DNA of 64,000 nt from Bacillus sp. SD088 (GCF_017355205.1 NZ_JADIJK010000010.1:1-64000), one strand, 5' to 3'. Shown: positions 43,806 to 53,376, numbered from the stretch's first letter. Numbers and translations are program-made. Notes: a model not told the origin generated them from the letters alone.

Positions 43806-45095
43806 TTAATCATACTCTCCTCCTGGATATAGTGTCACGGAATATAACCTTTTTTCTTGAGATCGTCCCCCTCTTTTACCTTGAAATAAAGAAATGGGCT
43901 TACTTGCATACATATAAGCGTTCTGGTCATTGTAGATGATTATATTTTCATACCCGCTCCCAAATAAGTCCGCATGTACGACATAGCCATCTTCTGGAAA
44001 TTGTAGGACGGGGTTCATATACCCATCGTATAAAGTGGGGTTTACTCCCCCACCCCTTCTATAAGCTAAAATATAATCTAAAAGATGATCATCCCAATTT
44101 CTCATTGTTTCAATGATGGTGAGCCAGCCTTTTGTTTTACGATCCTCTTTCCAAATTTCTTTTCCATTTGCATCTAATAAAAACAAACCATCCTTTCCAT
44201 TGTCATTACCGCGAACAATGCGATCAAGTCCAGCAATTTGTAATCCGGGAAGGTCGTCTCGAAATTTTCCTAAGCTGACATGTTGGGATTCAATTGATCC
44301 TTCATATCGCCATAGCTCTGTTCCATAATGGTCATACATCACAGTCACACTGCCACCAATAACAATTTGATAATGATCGGATAAATCGGGATTTACTTTG
44401 CCTATCCATATACAATCCGCATGATCTTCTAAATTTGCACAAGACCATAACTTTTCCCCGTCAGCGCTTAAAAAATCATAGCCTGCCATTACTTCATCCC
44501 GACCATCTCCATCAAAATCAAAAACCCAAGGAAAATGCCCGACATTCCCCTTATACGTCCAAAGCATTTGGAAATCTTGATCCATTGCCCACATTTGCTT
44601 ATAACGGTCTTTTAAAATAATATCTTGTGGAAAATCTCCCCCTGTTAAATTCGCGATCATGATACAATCATGAGCATATTCAGACGGTAAATCGTACACT
44701 TTCTTGATCTTTCCAGTCAAGCCTTCTATAATATGAAACTTCTTATCCATGACACATAGTACTTCATTATGGCCATCTCCATCAATATCATAGATTTGCA
44801 CGGGGTAATCAGAACCGGGGCCACCAGGATGAGCATCTGGCTTTCCCCTTTGCCATAATATCCGTCCTTCTAAATCAAATGCAGTCATTGATTGAATTTG
44901 ATGAGGGATATAGCGATCATCAACCCCTCCATCTGGTTGAACCATTAATAAATCCATCCTGCCATCGCCTGTTAAATCACCTACATACATCTTTGTATTT
45001 TTCCCAGCAGCAGAGATATCAAGTTTTCCAAGTAAAATAGGTTGAAGAAGCAAGTTATTGTTTTTTAGTGGCTGGGTCTCCTGTTCTAAACTCAT
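43806..45095 (-). CDS. cytoplasmic FG-GAP/beta-propeller protein, PL11-lyase-like
   Basis: A 429-residue protein without signal peptide. It repeats calcium-binding propeller loops: GDLTGDGRMDLL, YDIDGDGHNEVL and FDFDGDGRDEVM, each followed by a strand, with inserted Trp-rich strands (LWQRGKPD, LWTYKGNVGHFPW, LWRYEGSIES). This is the look of rhamnogalacturonan lyase family 11 (YesW/YesX-like), but length and order are not a clean match. It is next to a rhamnogalacturonan acetylesterase and a rhamnosidase-like hydrolase. Likely acts on or binds rhamnogalacturonan; enzymatic activity is inferred only. Confidence 0.6.
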   Translation of the reverse strand: MSLEQETQPLKNNNLLLQPILLGKLDISAAGKNTKMYVGDLTGDGRMDLLMVQPDGGVDDRYIPHQIQSMTAFDLEGRILWQRGKPDAHPGGPGSDYPVQIYDIDGDGHNEVLCVMDKKFHIIEGLTGKIKKVYDLPSEYAHDCIMIANLTGGDFPQDIILKDRYKQMWAMDQDFQMLWTYKGNVGHFPWVFDFDGDGRDEVMAGYDFLSADGEKLWSCANLEDHADCIWIGKVNPDLSDHYQIVIGGSVTVMYDHYGTELWRYEGSIESQHVSLGKFRDDLPGLQIAGLDRIVRGNDNGKDGLFLLDANGKEIWKEDRKTKGWLTIIETMRNWDDHLLDYILAYRRGGGVNPTLYDGYMNPVLQFPEDGYVVHADLFGSGYENIIIYNDQNAYMYASKPISLFQGKRGGRSQEKRLYSVTLYPGGEYD

Positions 45096-45108
45096 ATAAA
45101 AGCCTCCT

Positions 45109-45765
45109 TTATTTCACGTAATGAGAAAGTTCAATGGTTAACCCTTTTATTCCTTCACTTACTAATCTCGCCATCTCATTAGCCCCTTTTTCAGTAAAAT
45201 GGGTACAATCTGTTTCATTGACTGAAATCATAAAAAACGGAAAAACTTGATCATAGCTTAAGGAAGAGAAATAATGGATGCTTTCCTTCATTAGATCAAT
45301 CAACATCACATTATATTCCTCAGCCACTTCTTTCATCGCATTGCAATAGTCACCAAAGTCCTCAAGAAACTCTCCATTTACATAATGTAGTCGTCCCACA
45401 GGGGTAATCAGTATAGGAATAGTCTTTTTCTCTTGAGCTACTTTTATATATTGCTTCAAATACTGTTTATAATCATCATAAGGCTCTGTATAACGTTCAG
45501 GACGAGTTTTCGTAGAATCGTTATGCCCCATTTGGATGAACAGATAATCTCCCTCTTTCATCTTCTGCTCTATTCTTTCTAATCTTCCTTCTGTTATAAA
45601 CGTTTTAGAACTCCTACCTCCAATTGCATGATTAAAAAAATGTACATTATCCATAAAATAATTAGCGATATATTGTCCCCAACCTGCTTGAGGAGAACTA
45701 CTAGAATCATAACTTTGAACAGTTGAATCCCCTGCCAAGTAAACATTAATTTTCTTATTCTCCAT
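45109..45765 (-). CDS. rhamnogalacturonan acetylesterase, SGNH/CE12 family
   Basis: Removes acetyl groups from rhamnogalacturonan. The 218-residue protein has the four SGNH blocks: AGDST (catalytic Ser), GGRSS, GHND and DCTHF (Asp and His). Resembles YesT/RhgT of B. subtilis. No signal peptide, so it acts in the cytoplasm on imported oligosaccharides. ATG at 45765 is preferred: GAGGAG eight bases upstream; a GTG three codons earlier exists. Follows the rhamnosidase-like gene closely. Confidence 0.85.
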   Translation of the reverse strand: MENKKINVYLAGDSTVQSYDSSSSPQAGWGQYIANYFMDNVHFFNHAIGGRSSKTFITEGRLERIEQKMKEGDYLFIQMGHNDSTKTRPERYTEPYDDYKQYLKQYIKVAQEKKTIPILITPVGRLHYVNGEFLEDFGDYCNAMKEVAEEYNVMLIDLMKESIHYFSSLSYDQVFPFFMISVNETDCTHFTEKGANEMARLVSEGIKGLTIELSHYVK

Positions 45766-45801
45766 ACATGACACTCCTCGTGTAACATTTCATTGTCTCT
45801 C

Positions 45802-48312
45802 TTAGCTATTTGCTTTACGAAGATGTTGCCCATCTTTCCTCTCTTGATTGAATGGCTTTATTTCAATTTCCAATTCAACCGGTCCAATCAGACCTGATCT
45901 TAACGAAACTTGATCCATCTGATTCGCCATACTATTAGTTACTTCCACTCGGATAATATTGCGCCCTTTCTTTACAAAACTCGGATTTAGATTAAATGTA
46001 TAGGGTGCCCACATTTCCACTCCTATTTCCTTTTCGTTGAGGAATAATTTAGCAATTTCATGTACCTCCCCTAAATCAACCGTAAGTTGTTCGATGGAAG
46101 CTATTTCATCAAGATGGAAGCTATTTTCATACGTAAGAGTTCCCGAGAAAAATGCCATTCCCTCCCAATCATTCCAGGGCCGTAGGACACCATCCTTTAA
46201 GGGGAGCAGTCTATGATCGACTTTCCATGCTTCCGTTAAAGTTAATTTCTTTCTCTGTGGTTCAAATGCTTCCTCTATTTCTATAAGCGGCTCTTGATTA
46301 GGATCAACGCAATAGACAATCGAGGATCTGCGTGAAAGAGTAATCGGTAACATCCCATCTTCGTACACAGGACATTCCTCTATCGTAGACTTCCATGGAT
46401 CCCATCTTTCTACCTTTCCCTCTTCCTTCAAACAAATTTGTCCTTGATAATCCTCTTCTCCTTCATTGACAAGCAAATAGAAAATAAGCTGAGCTTTCCT
46501 TACCTTACTTAGCCGTATCGATGAGTCACTAGGAATCAAATGAAACTCATTGCGATACGACGACGGAATCGCTTCCAAAACATCTGATGGTTTGCGAATA
46601 TAAGTAGCTTGCAGATTAGATGGCCTGCTGTTTTTCTCATGCCAAACAATTACTTGACCACCTCCAGTGATAAATGTCTCTAATGCATGGATAATGGACT
46701 TTTCTAATTGATGATCTGCCTCGATAACAACAACTTCATACTTTTGATTGGCAATTCGTATCGCTCCATCCTCAATCTTACAGAAGGATTGTAAAAGGGA
46801 TTCTTCCAAATAATTAAATTCAATTTGATTCTCATACAATGGTTTAACAATTTTCCAAGGGAGAAAATCTTCTTCACTTAGAACCGCAATGGTTGTTTCA
46901 TTTGTACTATCGGTCATAAGCCAGCTTAAACTCTTCATATATTGCGCAAATTGTTTATAATACGGCCACCAGCTATTATTCGGTCCGACATCAGGTGGCC
47001 TTTCATGACTTCGTCTCTTCCCATCAATCGAATAATAGAAAGCATGGGGGCATAATAGATTCACTCCTCTTACTAATAACCAATCCATATACCATTTCAT
47101 ATCACCTGGACTTAGAGCCCAATCACTTTCTTTACTACATACCCCTAGAAATTCATTGAGGTTTCGGCGTCTGCCACGATGTCTAGCAGCATCTGCAGAA
47201 CATTTTCCCGCTGTAGAATGGTGCCCGCCTATTGCTTTTCCATCTTCAGGAGCCACCCAGCGCCACACCACATCTTGCCCAGGTATTTGAAAATGCTCTA
47301 ATAACCCAATATCATCACTAGCTGCCGGATGACCAGTTAAGGCAATATTATGATCATGACACCACTTGCTAATCGGATGATAGTAAGATTCTGTCATTTT
47401 CGCATTCACGGTTTTTCGATAATTTTTTCTGACGAGAGCTGTTCTTTCACCAGCCTCAAACCATAGTAAAGGCAAGTCAGTTTCCATATTTCCATTTTTT
47501 TTATAAAATTCTAGGAAGTTAACTGTCCATGGCTTTAATCCACGTAATGAACCTCTTCCTAATATATCGGGTTCATCAGTAAACATTGCAATAATTGTGT
47601 GACCAAAATATTGTTTTAGTCTTTCATAATACGTATCATGTGTTAGCTGAATAAATTTCTTCACTGCATCTGGATTTAATAAATCGGTAGAGGCTGGCGC
47701 ATTTGCTTCTCTATCATCTTCTCCAAAATGAATGCCACGAATTGTCCCGCGAGAAAATAGTTCAACGAAAACTAAAATCGACCAATTTTCATCTTTTGGG
47801 CAAGTAATTTGGACTTTGTCATTTTTTACCTCAAGCAACTGAGTTTCATAATCATAAATTACAGACTCTGATTGTTTTTTTATTGCTTGCACAGAAACAA
47901 CGTTTTCATTTTTTTCTAAATCTAAAATAATTTCATTAATCCCAGTAACACATGGATACTCGGTCATTTTCAAACCACGACTTGCATACTCAGGATTATC
48001 TCTGACAACCTTTCCATTTGCCGATCCTGAAGGGTACATCGCTTCATCATACAAAATAACAGACATATCTAATTGTTCTGCTTCTTGCACGGCGACTTCT
48101 ACAAAGTTCATAAATTGATCAGATAAGTATTCTATCTCGATTGGGATTCCAATTCTTGGATGTAAAACAAACCCATTTACTCCTTTTTCATGAAAATCAT
48201 GAATTTGCCGACGAATCTCCTCATTTGAGAGACGATCATTCCAAAACCAAAACGGAATAGGCGTAAATTCTTCCGAAGGATGAAGAAACTGCTCCTGAAT
48301 CGAAGTGTTCAT
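45802..48312 (-). CDS. large glycoside hydrolase, GH106 alpha-L-rhamnosidase-like
   Basis: An 836-residue cytoplasmic protein. The N-terminal part has FWFWNDRLSNEEIRRQI, then MSVILYDEAMYPSGSANG, and TDEPDILGRGSLRGLKPW, features of GH106-type proteins; a C-terminal beta-sandwich holds the LTVDLGEVHEIAKLFLNEKEIG region, like a galactose-binding domain. Exact specificity is not certain; an alpha-L-rhamnosidase acting on rhamnogalacturonan oligosaccharides is the best guess given its neighbours. ATG with AAGGAG nine bases upstream. First gene of the three-gene set; no transporter or regulator is next to it. Confidence 0.65.
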   Translation of the reverse strand: MNTSIQEQFLHPSEEFTPIPFWFWNDRLSNEEIRRQIHDFHEKGVNGFVLHPRIGIPIEIEYLSDQFMNFVEVAVQEAEQLDMSVILYDEAMYPSGSANGKVVRDNPEYASRGLKMTEYPCVTGINEIILDLEKNENVVSVQAIKKQSESVIYDYETQLLEVKNDKVQITCPKDENWSILVFVELFSRGTIRGIHFGEDDREANAPASTDLLNPDAVKKFIQLTHDTYYERLKQYFGHTIIAMFTDEPDILGRGSLRGLKPWTVNFLEFYKKNGNMETDLPLLWFEAGERTALVRKNYRKTVNAKMTESYYHPISKWCHDHNIALTGHPAASDDIGLLEHFQIPGQDVVWRWVAPEDGKAIGGHHSTAGKCSADAARHRGRRRNLNEFLGVCSKESDWALSPGDMKWYMDWLLVRGVNLLCPHAFYYSIDGKRRSHERPPDVGPNNSWWPYYKQFAQYMKSLSWLMTDSTNETTIAVLSEEDFLPWKIVKPLYENQIEFNYLEESLLQSFCKIEDGAIRIANQKYEVVVIEADHQLEKSIIHALETFITGGGQVIVWHEKNSRPSNLQATYIRKPSDVLEAIPSSYRNEFHLIPSDSSIRLSKVRKAQLIFYLLVNEGEEDYQGQICLKEEGKVERWDPWKSTIEECPVYEDGMLPITLSRRSSIVYCVDPNQEPLIEIEEAFEPQRKKLTLTEAWKVDHRLLPLKDGVLRPWNDWEGMAFFSGTLTYENSFHLDEIASIEQLTVDLGEVHEIAKLFLNEKEIGVEMWAPYTFNLNPSFVKKGRNIIRVEVTNSMANQMDQVSLRSGLIGPVELEIEIKPFNQERKDGQHLRKANS

Positions 48313-48353
48313 TGTTCACAACTCCTTATGATTTTAGCTCTTTTTATAGCTTA

Positions 48354-48696
48354 GGAAATTATAAAATTGTTGCTTGTGGGTAACTAGCTAATGTCGCGGT
48401 CGACATCCAGCTCCAGCGCCTAGCCCCGAGAGGCTCGCAGGATGCGAGTCCATCGGCGAAGACATGCGGAAGTTGTGTCCTTAGCCGATGTTCCACGAAA
48501 TAACCCTGAAAAAAAGCCTCTTAATAGGTTCAGGAACATTTGCTTGTCGGAGGCCAACAGGATGTAGGTCAGAACAGCCTTACGACGTACAGGATGTACT
48601 ACTGCAGACCAAACGCTAGGACGGTGCTGTTTCAGTCTGCCGCCAGGACGGCGCGAATTTAGCCTTTCTTCTAGTTCAAGGCACTTGCGCTTTTGT
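48354..48696 (-). repeat. dispersed repeat, family B, large copy in reverse orientation
   Basis: Read on the minus strand: ACAAAAGCGCAAGTGCC, GCGCCGTCCTGGCGGCAG, AGTACATCCTGTACG, CGACAAGCAAATGTTCC, then CATCGGCTAAGGACACAAC, GACTCGCATCCTGCGAGCC, GGGGCTAGGCGCTGGAGCTGG, then TAGTTACCCACAAGCAAC. The DnaA-box position reads TTACCCACA, one mismatch. Longest copy in the window. Between 48697 and 49046 there is AT-rich DNA with no gene other than the terminator. Confidence 0.75.
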
Positions 48697-48984
48697 ATAA
48701 GTTCAAATATTCCTTATTGTACGCTTATACAAAAAAACATAGAACGAGTTTTCTACCTTATTGTAAAACAAGAGAAGACAAAATTCAGTAAAAAATTTAA
48801 ATTATCTTAATTTTCCCGCCCCATATTTCTCTCCTTATCTTCTAACTAATCTGTACAAGGTGTTTTACTAAGGATGGATAGAATAATAGAATCACTATCC
48901 CATACTCTGATAAAGGCAACTTTTAATCAGATAAAGTCTTACTGCCCCTTCTCACTCGAAAAATCTATTATAAAATATAACGTC

Positions 48985-49027
48985 AAAAAACAGGTTCCAA
49001 AGCGATTAAATACCACTTTAGAACCTG
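48985..49027 (-). terminator. terminator of the cwlO-like gene
   Basis: CAGGTTCCAAAG / CTTTAGAACCTG arms (48991-49002 / 49016-49027); on the minus strand a T6 run follows. Confidence 0.85.
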
Positions 49028-49046
49028 CCATAGTAAAACTCTCTAA

Positions 49047-50354
49047 TTATTCAACTACACGTCGTACAACACCTTTAAAAGCACCCTTCCAATAGGTATT
49101 GCTCATAGAATCAATCGATACACCATGGGAGGTATTATCATTAAGGAATGTGCCGTTCCCTAAATAGATCCCAACATGTCCATTAGTTTTGTATGTATCA
49201 AAGAAAACAAGATCGCCTCTCTTCATTTCAGAAGCACTTACGGCTCTTCCATTATTAACAAGTTGATCTGTTGACCATCCAAGATTTACCCCGGCTGATG
49301 CATATGCCCAATGAACAAACGCCGAACAATCGAATACTCTATTTTGGATATCAGCAGTTGTGCGACCTCCTCCCCATTTATAAGGAGAGTTTCCAACAAT
49401 TGATGATCCTACACTTATCGCCGTTTCAATCGCCCCTACCCCTTGCTTAGACACAGGAGTCGTTGATTTAGCAGTCTTCTTCTCTTCTTTCACTGCGGTC
49501 GTCGATGTCGTTGTCGCTTTACTTTCATTACTCTTTTCTGATGTTGATTCTTTCTTTTCTGATGTTGTTTCTTTCTCTTCAGAAGATGATTCTTCCTTTT
49601 CAGCTTCTTTAGCAATTTGCTTTTCTGCTTCTGCTTTCAGTTTCTTTTCTCTTTCCTTATCTAACCACTCTGCTTTTTGATTCTCTAAATCACTTAAATC
49701 AGCATTTGCGCTATTTTGTTCTTGTTTTGCTGAAGCCAACATGCTCTTCTTATCATTCATTTGATATGTAAGATCTTCCTTTAATCCTTCAATTTCTTTA
49801 AGTTCTTTTTGAATCTTGTCTAATTTATCGTTTAACTTTGCTTCCGAATCTTCCAATGTTTTGATGTCTTCTTTTTGTTGATCCAGAATACTTTTATCAG
49901 CATCAACGATCTTAGCCAAAGTAACAGTTCGATCAACAAAATCTCCAAAGCTTTCGGCATTTAAAAGGACGTCTATATACGATGTAACGCCATTACCACT
50001 TTGCTGAATGGAACGCGCTCGCTTTTCGAGCATTTTATAACGCGCTTCAATTTTTTTCTTCACGTCCGCAATTTCTTTCTCTAATGCTTTTACCTCATCT
50101 TTGGTCTTTGCAACATCTTTCTCATTAGCCTTAATTTTGGCATTTGTCTCATTTACTTTAGCATCCAGCTTCTCCACGAGTGCTTTCATTTCCGCTTCAC
50201 GTTGCTGTAAAGCTGAAATTTCTTCCTTTTTCATCTCAATCTTTTGATCTAGCTCTTCGTTCGCAAACACAGCCGAACTAGAAAAAGTAGAAAATAATAC
50301 ACTTGCCCCGATGATAGACGTCAAACCAACAGATAGTAGTTTCCTTTTTTTCAT
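49047..50354 (-). CDS. cwlO: CwlO-type D,L-endopeptidase with coiled-coil and NlpC/P60 domain
   Basis: Cuts between D-glutamate and the diamino acid of peptidoglycan for wall growth. A 435-residue protein: signal peptide (1-31), long coiled coil (about 32-245), Ser/Thr/Glu-rich linker (245-305), C-terminal NlpC/P60 domain. The catalytic Cys is in [14 protein letters not shown], the His in [11 protein letters not shown]. The third polar catalytic residue, usually His, appears to be Asn (FLNDNTSHG). Architecture equals CwlO of B. subtilis (YvcE). Long leader with WalR-like half-sites upstream. Confidence 0.8.
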   Translation of the reverse strand: MKKRKLLSVGLTSIIGASVLFSTFSSSAVFANEELDQKIEMKKEEISALQQREAEMKALVEKLDAKVNETNAKIKANEKDVAKTKDEVKALEKEIADVKKKIEARYKMLEKRARSIQQSGNGVTSYIDVLLNAESFGDFVDRTVTLAKIVDADKSILDQQKEDIKTLEDSEAKLNDKLDKIQKELKEIEGLKEDLTYQMNDKKSMLASAKQEQNSANADLSDLENQKAEWLDKEREKKLKAEAEKQIAKEAEKEESSSEEKETTSEKKESTSEKSNESKATTTSTTAVKEEKKTAKSTTPVSKQGVGAIETAISVGSSIVGNSPYKWGGGRTTADIQNRVFDCSAFVHWAYASAGVNLGWSTDQLVNNGRAVSASEMKRGDLVFFDTYKTNGHVGIYLGNGTFLNDNTSHGVSIDSMSNTYWKGAFKGVVRRVVE

Positions 50355-50509
50355 TTTTCTCCCCTAAACTCCCTTATATTTTTCTTTTTTAATAGACTAA
50401 AAGATTATTCGTTTATAATTATGTATGACGGACTTTCTTTTCAAGAAAATCCTAACTCAATAGTTGTATTTTACTAGTGCAAAAGTGACAGCACATAAGA
50501 TTTGACTTC

Positions 50510-50575
50510 ATTATAACATCATCTTTCGACAAATAGGGATTTTTTCCATTACATTTATATTTCAAATTCATTACA
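50510..50575 (-). promoter_or_regulatory. cwlO promoter with WalR-like half-sites
   Basis: On the minus strand: extended -10 TGTTATAAT (TATAAT at 50510-50515), and two TGTAAT half-sites at 50548-50553 and 50570-50575, 22 bp apart (two helical turns). WalR usually binds TGTWAT-n5-TGTWAT, so the spacing is unusual. cwlO is WalR-activated in B. subtilis. Confidence 0.45.
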
Positions 50576-50608
50576 TTGTTGTCGAATAGGTTTATAAATC
50601 TAGTAAAG

Positions 50609-50812
50609 AACAAAAGCGCAAGCGCCCGTTTAGCGACGTACAAACTTTTTAGGGTTCTGACGAGATAAAGGAAACACCATGAGCTTGGAAAGCGAATGGA
50701 TGTTGACTTATCGTAGGAAGAAACCGAAAGTTTGCTAGTCGCTGGGCGCTGGAGCTGGATGTCAAGCCGCAACGTAAACAGTTATCCACAGGCCAAGAAT
50801 TTTATAGTTTTC
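50609..50812 (+). repeat. dispersed repeat, family B', copy 2, with a perfect DnaA box
   Basis: Starts ACAAAAGCGCAAGCGCCCG, has the B' interior (AGCGACGTACAAA, TTCTGACGAGATA, AGGAAACACCATGAGC, GATGTTGACTTATCG) and ends GGGCGCTGGAGCTGG. The tail repeats CAACGTAAACAG, TTATCCACA (50782-50790), GGCCAAGAATTTTATAGTTT. Fills the gap upstream of cwlO, beyond its promoter. Confidence 0.75.
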
Positions 50813-50816
50813 TAAA

Positions 50817-50856
50817 GCACAAAAAAACATGAGAATTTTCTCATGTTTTTTTGTGC
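50817..50856. terminator. bidirectional terminator after the ZorB-like gene
   Basis: GCACAAAAAAACATGAGAA (50817-50835) with its complement to 50856; T7 run on both strands. Confidence 0.9.
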
Positions 50857-51548
50857 TAATTACCTAAAAGTTCTCTTGTTTTATTTAAGATTTCTTCATC
50901 CTTCAATCGAAACTTAAATTCTACTCGTCGTGATTCGTCTGCACTATATTCTCCCTGCTCGTTTGTTCGAAAGTCTGTATATGACTTGCTGTTAACGGTT
51001 AATTTATTTTCTAATTGCTTCTGAATTTCTTTATAGGGAAAATCCTCACTTAAAATATAATCCGCCACACTATAGGATCGATCCTGTGCTAATCGTAAAT
51101 TATATAAATAGCTACCATCTCGATCGGTATGTCCCTCAATAATAATCTCAGCCACATAATCTTCATAACCGCTCTTCAATAGCACGTCTAAATATTTGGG
51201 AACAAATTCATCTAAAAATTCTAAGGAAGCTGGCTTTAATTCCGACTGATCATAAGGAAAGAGAATCTCTGTATTGAAGATCATCGCTCCTGTTTTTTCA
51301 TCAACCTCAATTCCTGCTGCGGAATCCTGAAATTCTGTTTTTAATTCATCCACCAATTGAGAACGAACTCCCATGATTTGATCAATCGTTTGTTTCATTT
51401 CTTTAATTTGCAATGATTTAATAACCATCATAATGATAAAAATAAGCATAAAACATAATAAAATCGTTGTTAGAAGATCTGTAAAAGAAGGCCAAAAATG
51501 AGAATCATCTTGCTCATTTTTAAAGAGACGCATATACTTAGTAGTCAT
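50856..51548 (-). CDS. MotB/ZorB-like stator protein with OmpA peptidoglycan-binding domain
   Basis: A 230-residue protein. FWPSFTDLLTTILLCFMLIF is a single membrane helix near the N-terminus that carries the conserved Asp of proton-driven stators. A short linker and a C-terminal OmpA-like domain follow, with EGHTDRDGSYLYNLRLAQ and the SADESRRVEFKF end motif. The gene overlaps the upstream ZorA-like gene by 11 bases, so both subunits are coupled. It should bind the cell wall and form an ion-driven motor with the ZorA-like partner. Resembles ZorB and differs from flagellar MotB (no flagellar genes nearby). Confidence 0.82.
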   Translation of the reverse strand: MTTKYMRLFKNEQDDSHFWPSFTDLLTTILLCFMLIFIIMMVIKSLQIKEMKQTIDQIMGVRSQLVDELKTEFQDSAAGIEVDEKTGAMIFNTEILFPYDQSELKPASLEFLDEFVPKYLDVLLKSGYEDYVAEIIIEGHTDRDGSYLYNLRLAQDRSYSVADYILSEDFPYKEIQKQLENKLTVNSKSYTDFRTNEQGEYSADESRRVEFKFRLKDEEILNKTRELLGN

Positions 51549-53376
51549 TACGGCTCAATCCCATCCCACTATTTACACGAACGGTTTCCTGTTCAATACG
51601 ATTAATAGAATTCATCTGCCGATTGAACGTATGAAACTCCTGCCCAAGCTCCTGTAATAATTGCTGGATCGAACGAAAACTATTTTGTTGAATGTCTTCT
51701 GATCCTCTACGGATTTCCGTGAATTCTTTCCTCATTCCATTTGTTGTTAATTCAATTGAATCTCCAATATTTCGCGCAACCTGGTCTAATTTCCCCCCAA
51801 GTGTTCCCTCTAGACTGGATACATAGTTTGAGAGCGTTTCTTTTAGTAGGTCCACTCCTGTATCCAATTGTTGCTCTCGCTGTTGGAATGACTGGTTCAT
51901 TTTCGATAGAACAGCATTCATTTCGGTGATCACCTGATTATTTTTCATGCCCATTTGTTCATATGTTCGAGAAGCCTTCAGCACATTCTGTTCAAAAGTT
52001 GCTGATTGTGTGGAATGATCTTTTAAATGGTCACTAAATGTTCGATTGAAATCCTCGAGCTCGCGAAAACGATCTGACAGTAAATGTTTATATTCATTTT
52101 GAGTTTGATTAATGACTTCTAGAGCTTTGGGCAAGTGAACAATCGAATTGCCAAGTTGATCAAATTCTTGTGACAGTTTGCTTAAATGAGTAGTAATCCC
52201 TGCTAACTTACCCGTCACATCAGTTCCAAAGACTTGTTTAAATTCCTGATTATGCTCTCCCATCTTCCTTACTAATTCATCACTCTTTTGCATCATTTTA
52301 TCAACTGTATGGCGGATCGTGCCTTGTTCTTCTACAAGGGCGCTTGTAAAATCTTTAAGCTCATCAACCGATTCTCCATATCGACCAAGTGTTTGAATCT
52401 GTACATTCGAAGTTTCCTGCATTTTTTCATAGGTTTTTTCAAAGGCGGTTGCCAATCGCTCATTTCTTCTATCCGCTTTTTTAAAATAGGCAAATAAAGC
52501 TGCAAAATTTTTATTCAGCTCTGTTGTCCCTTCACGAAATCCCTCCGTAATCAGCTTCATTTGCTGAAACAGCTCTTGAAAATCCTGCAAATTATTCGAA
52601 AGACCTTCATTAAAAGCCGCTAAGTCCTTTGCTGATTGTTGTAAACCTGTTGTATATTCTTGAAAACCTGTGAAAGCTTTTTCCATATTTTGCAGAGATT
52701 GTTGATTGGTTTGCTGCAGACTTATAATCGATTGGTTGATAGTTTCCGAGACTTGAATAAGGCGGGTCATTCCATTTTGCTCATGCCCCTCCAAATGACT
52801 TTCAACCATTAACATGATATCTGTTAACATATATTCTGTATTGAAGAATTTCACTAGTAATGTCATCAACAGTGAGAAGCTCATCCCGACAATACTTGTG
52901 TAAAAAGCCACATCAATTCCCGATAACACTCCTGTAACATTTTCAACGAGCTGATCTTCAGCCGTTTGAATACTTCCTAAAGAGATCGTTAGTCCAATAA
53001 ATGTTCCCAGCACACCAAGAAGTATAAAAACCGATACCGTCATTTGCACGATTTTAATAAGCCCAATAACGGGTATATTCCACAATCGCCAGCTTGAAAA
53101 ACGTTCTTGTACGAACGTTTCTGCCTTAATTGTATCTACCTCTTGCCTCTTTTCGAACTGTTCCTTAAAAGTTCGCAGGGGTTCCATGTCCAAATTATTT
53201 GTTTCTTTTAGATGATTACGTATTCTTCTTAGCTTCATATACAAGGAAATATGAATCCCTATGGCCAAAATAAATATAATAAACAAAGCCATGAATATTA
53301 GTTCGATGATGGGATTGGCTAACATCGCCTCTGCCTTTTCCGCGGTCGTAAACAATTCCAAAATGGCTTGAATCAT
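51538..53376 (-). CDS. MotA/ExbB/ZorA-like channel protein with a long helical tail
   Basis: A 612-residue protein. Residues 20-210 contain an N-terminal helix and the MotA/TolQ/ExbB core: VFILLGVLGTFIGLTISLG and GVLSGIDVAFYTSIVGMSFSL. Residues 225-600 are almost wholly helical and hydrophilic, rich in Gln and Asn (QQTNQQSLQNMEKAF, TEMNAVLSKMNQSFQQREQQ), as in the ZorA tail. Start ATG 53376; an earlier TTG frame lacks a good ribosome site. No ZorC, ZorD or ZorE gene follows. Likely a wall-anchored motor of unknown purpose. Confidence 0.82.
   Translation of the reverse strand: MIQAILELFTTAEKAEAMLANPIIELIFMALFIIFILAIGIHISLYMKLRRIRNHLKETNNLDMEPLRTFKEQFEKRQEVDTIKAETFVQERFSSWRLWNIPVIGLIKIVQMTVSVFILLGVLGTFIGLTISLGSIQTAEDQLVENVTGVLSGIDVAFYTSIVGMSFSLLMTLLVKFFNTEYMLTDIMLMVESHLEGHEQNGMTRLIQVSETINQSIISLQQTNQQSLQNMEKAFTGFQEYTTGLQQSAKDLAAFNEGLSNNLQDFQELFQQMKLITEGFREGTTELNKNFAALFAYFKKADRRNERLATAFEKTYEKMQETSNVQIQTLGRYGESVDELKDFTSALVEEQGTIRHTVDKMMQKSDELVRKMGEHNQEFKQVFGTDVTGKLAGITTHLSKLSQEFDQLGNSIVHLPKALEVINQTQNEYKHLLSDRFRELEDFNRTFSDHLKDHSTQSATFEQNVLKASRTYEQMGMKNNQVITEMNAVLSKMNQSFQQREQQLDTGVDLLKETLSNYVSSLEGTLGGKLDQVARNIGDSIELTTNGMRKEFTEIRRGSEDIQQNSFRSIQQLLQELGQEFHTFNRQMNSINRIEQETVRVNSGMGLSRNDY

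Noticed and set aside
50452-50772. 106-residue minus-strand ORF upstream of cwlO
   Set aside because: It lies in the promoter and the family-B' repeat, where other copies break the frame.
50856-53376. Complete Zorya defence system
   Set aside because: No helicase/nuclease partner (ZorC, ZorD, ZorE) is present on either side; only the motor pair is seen.
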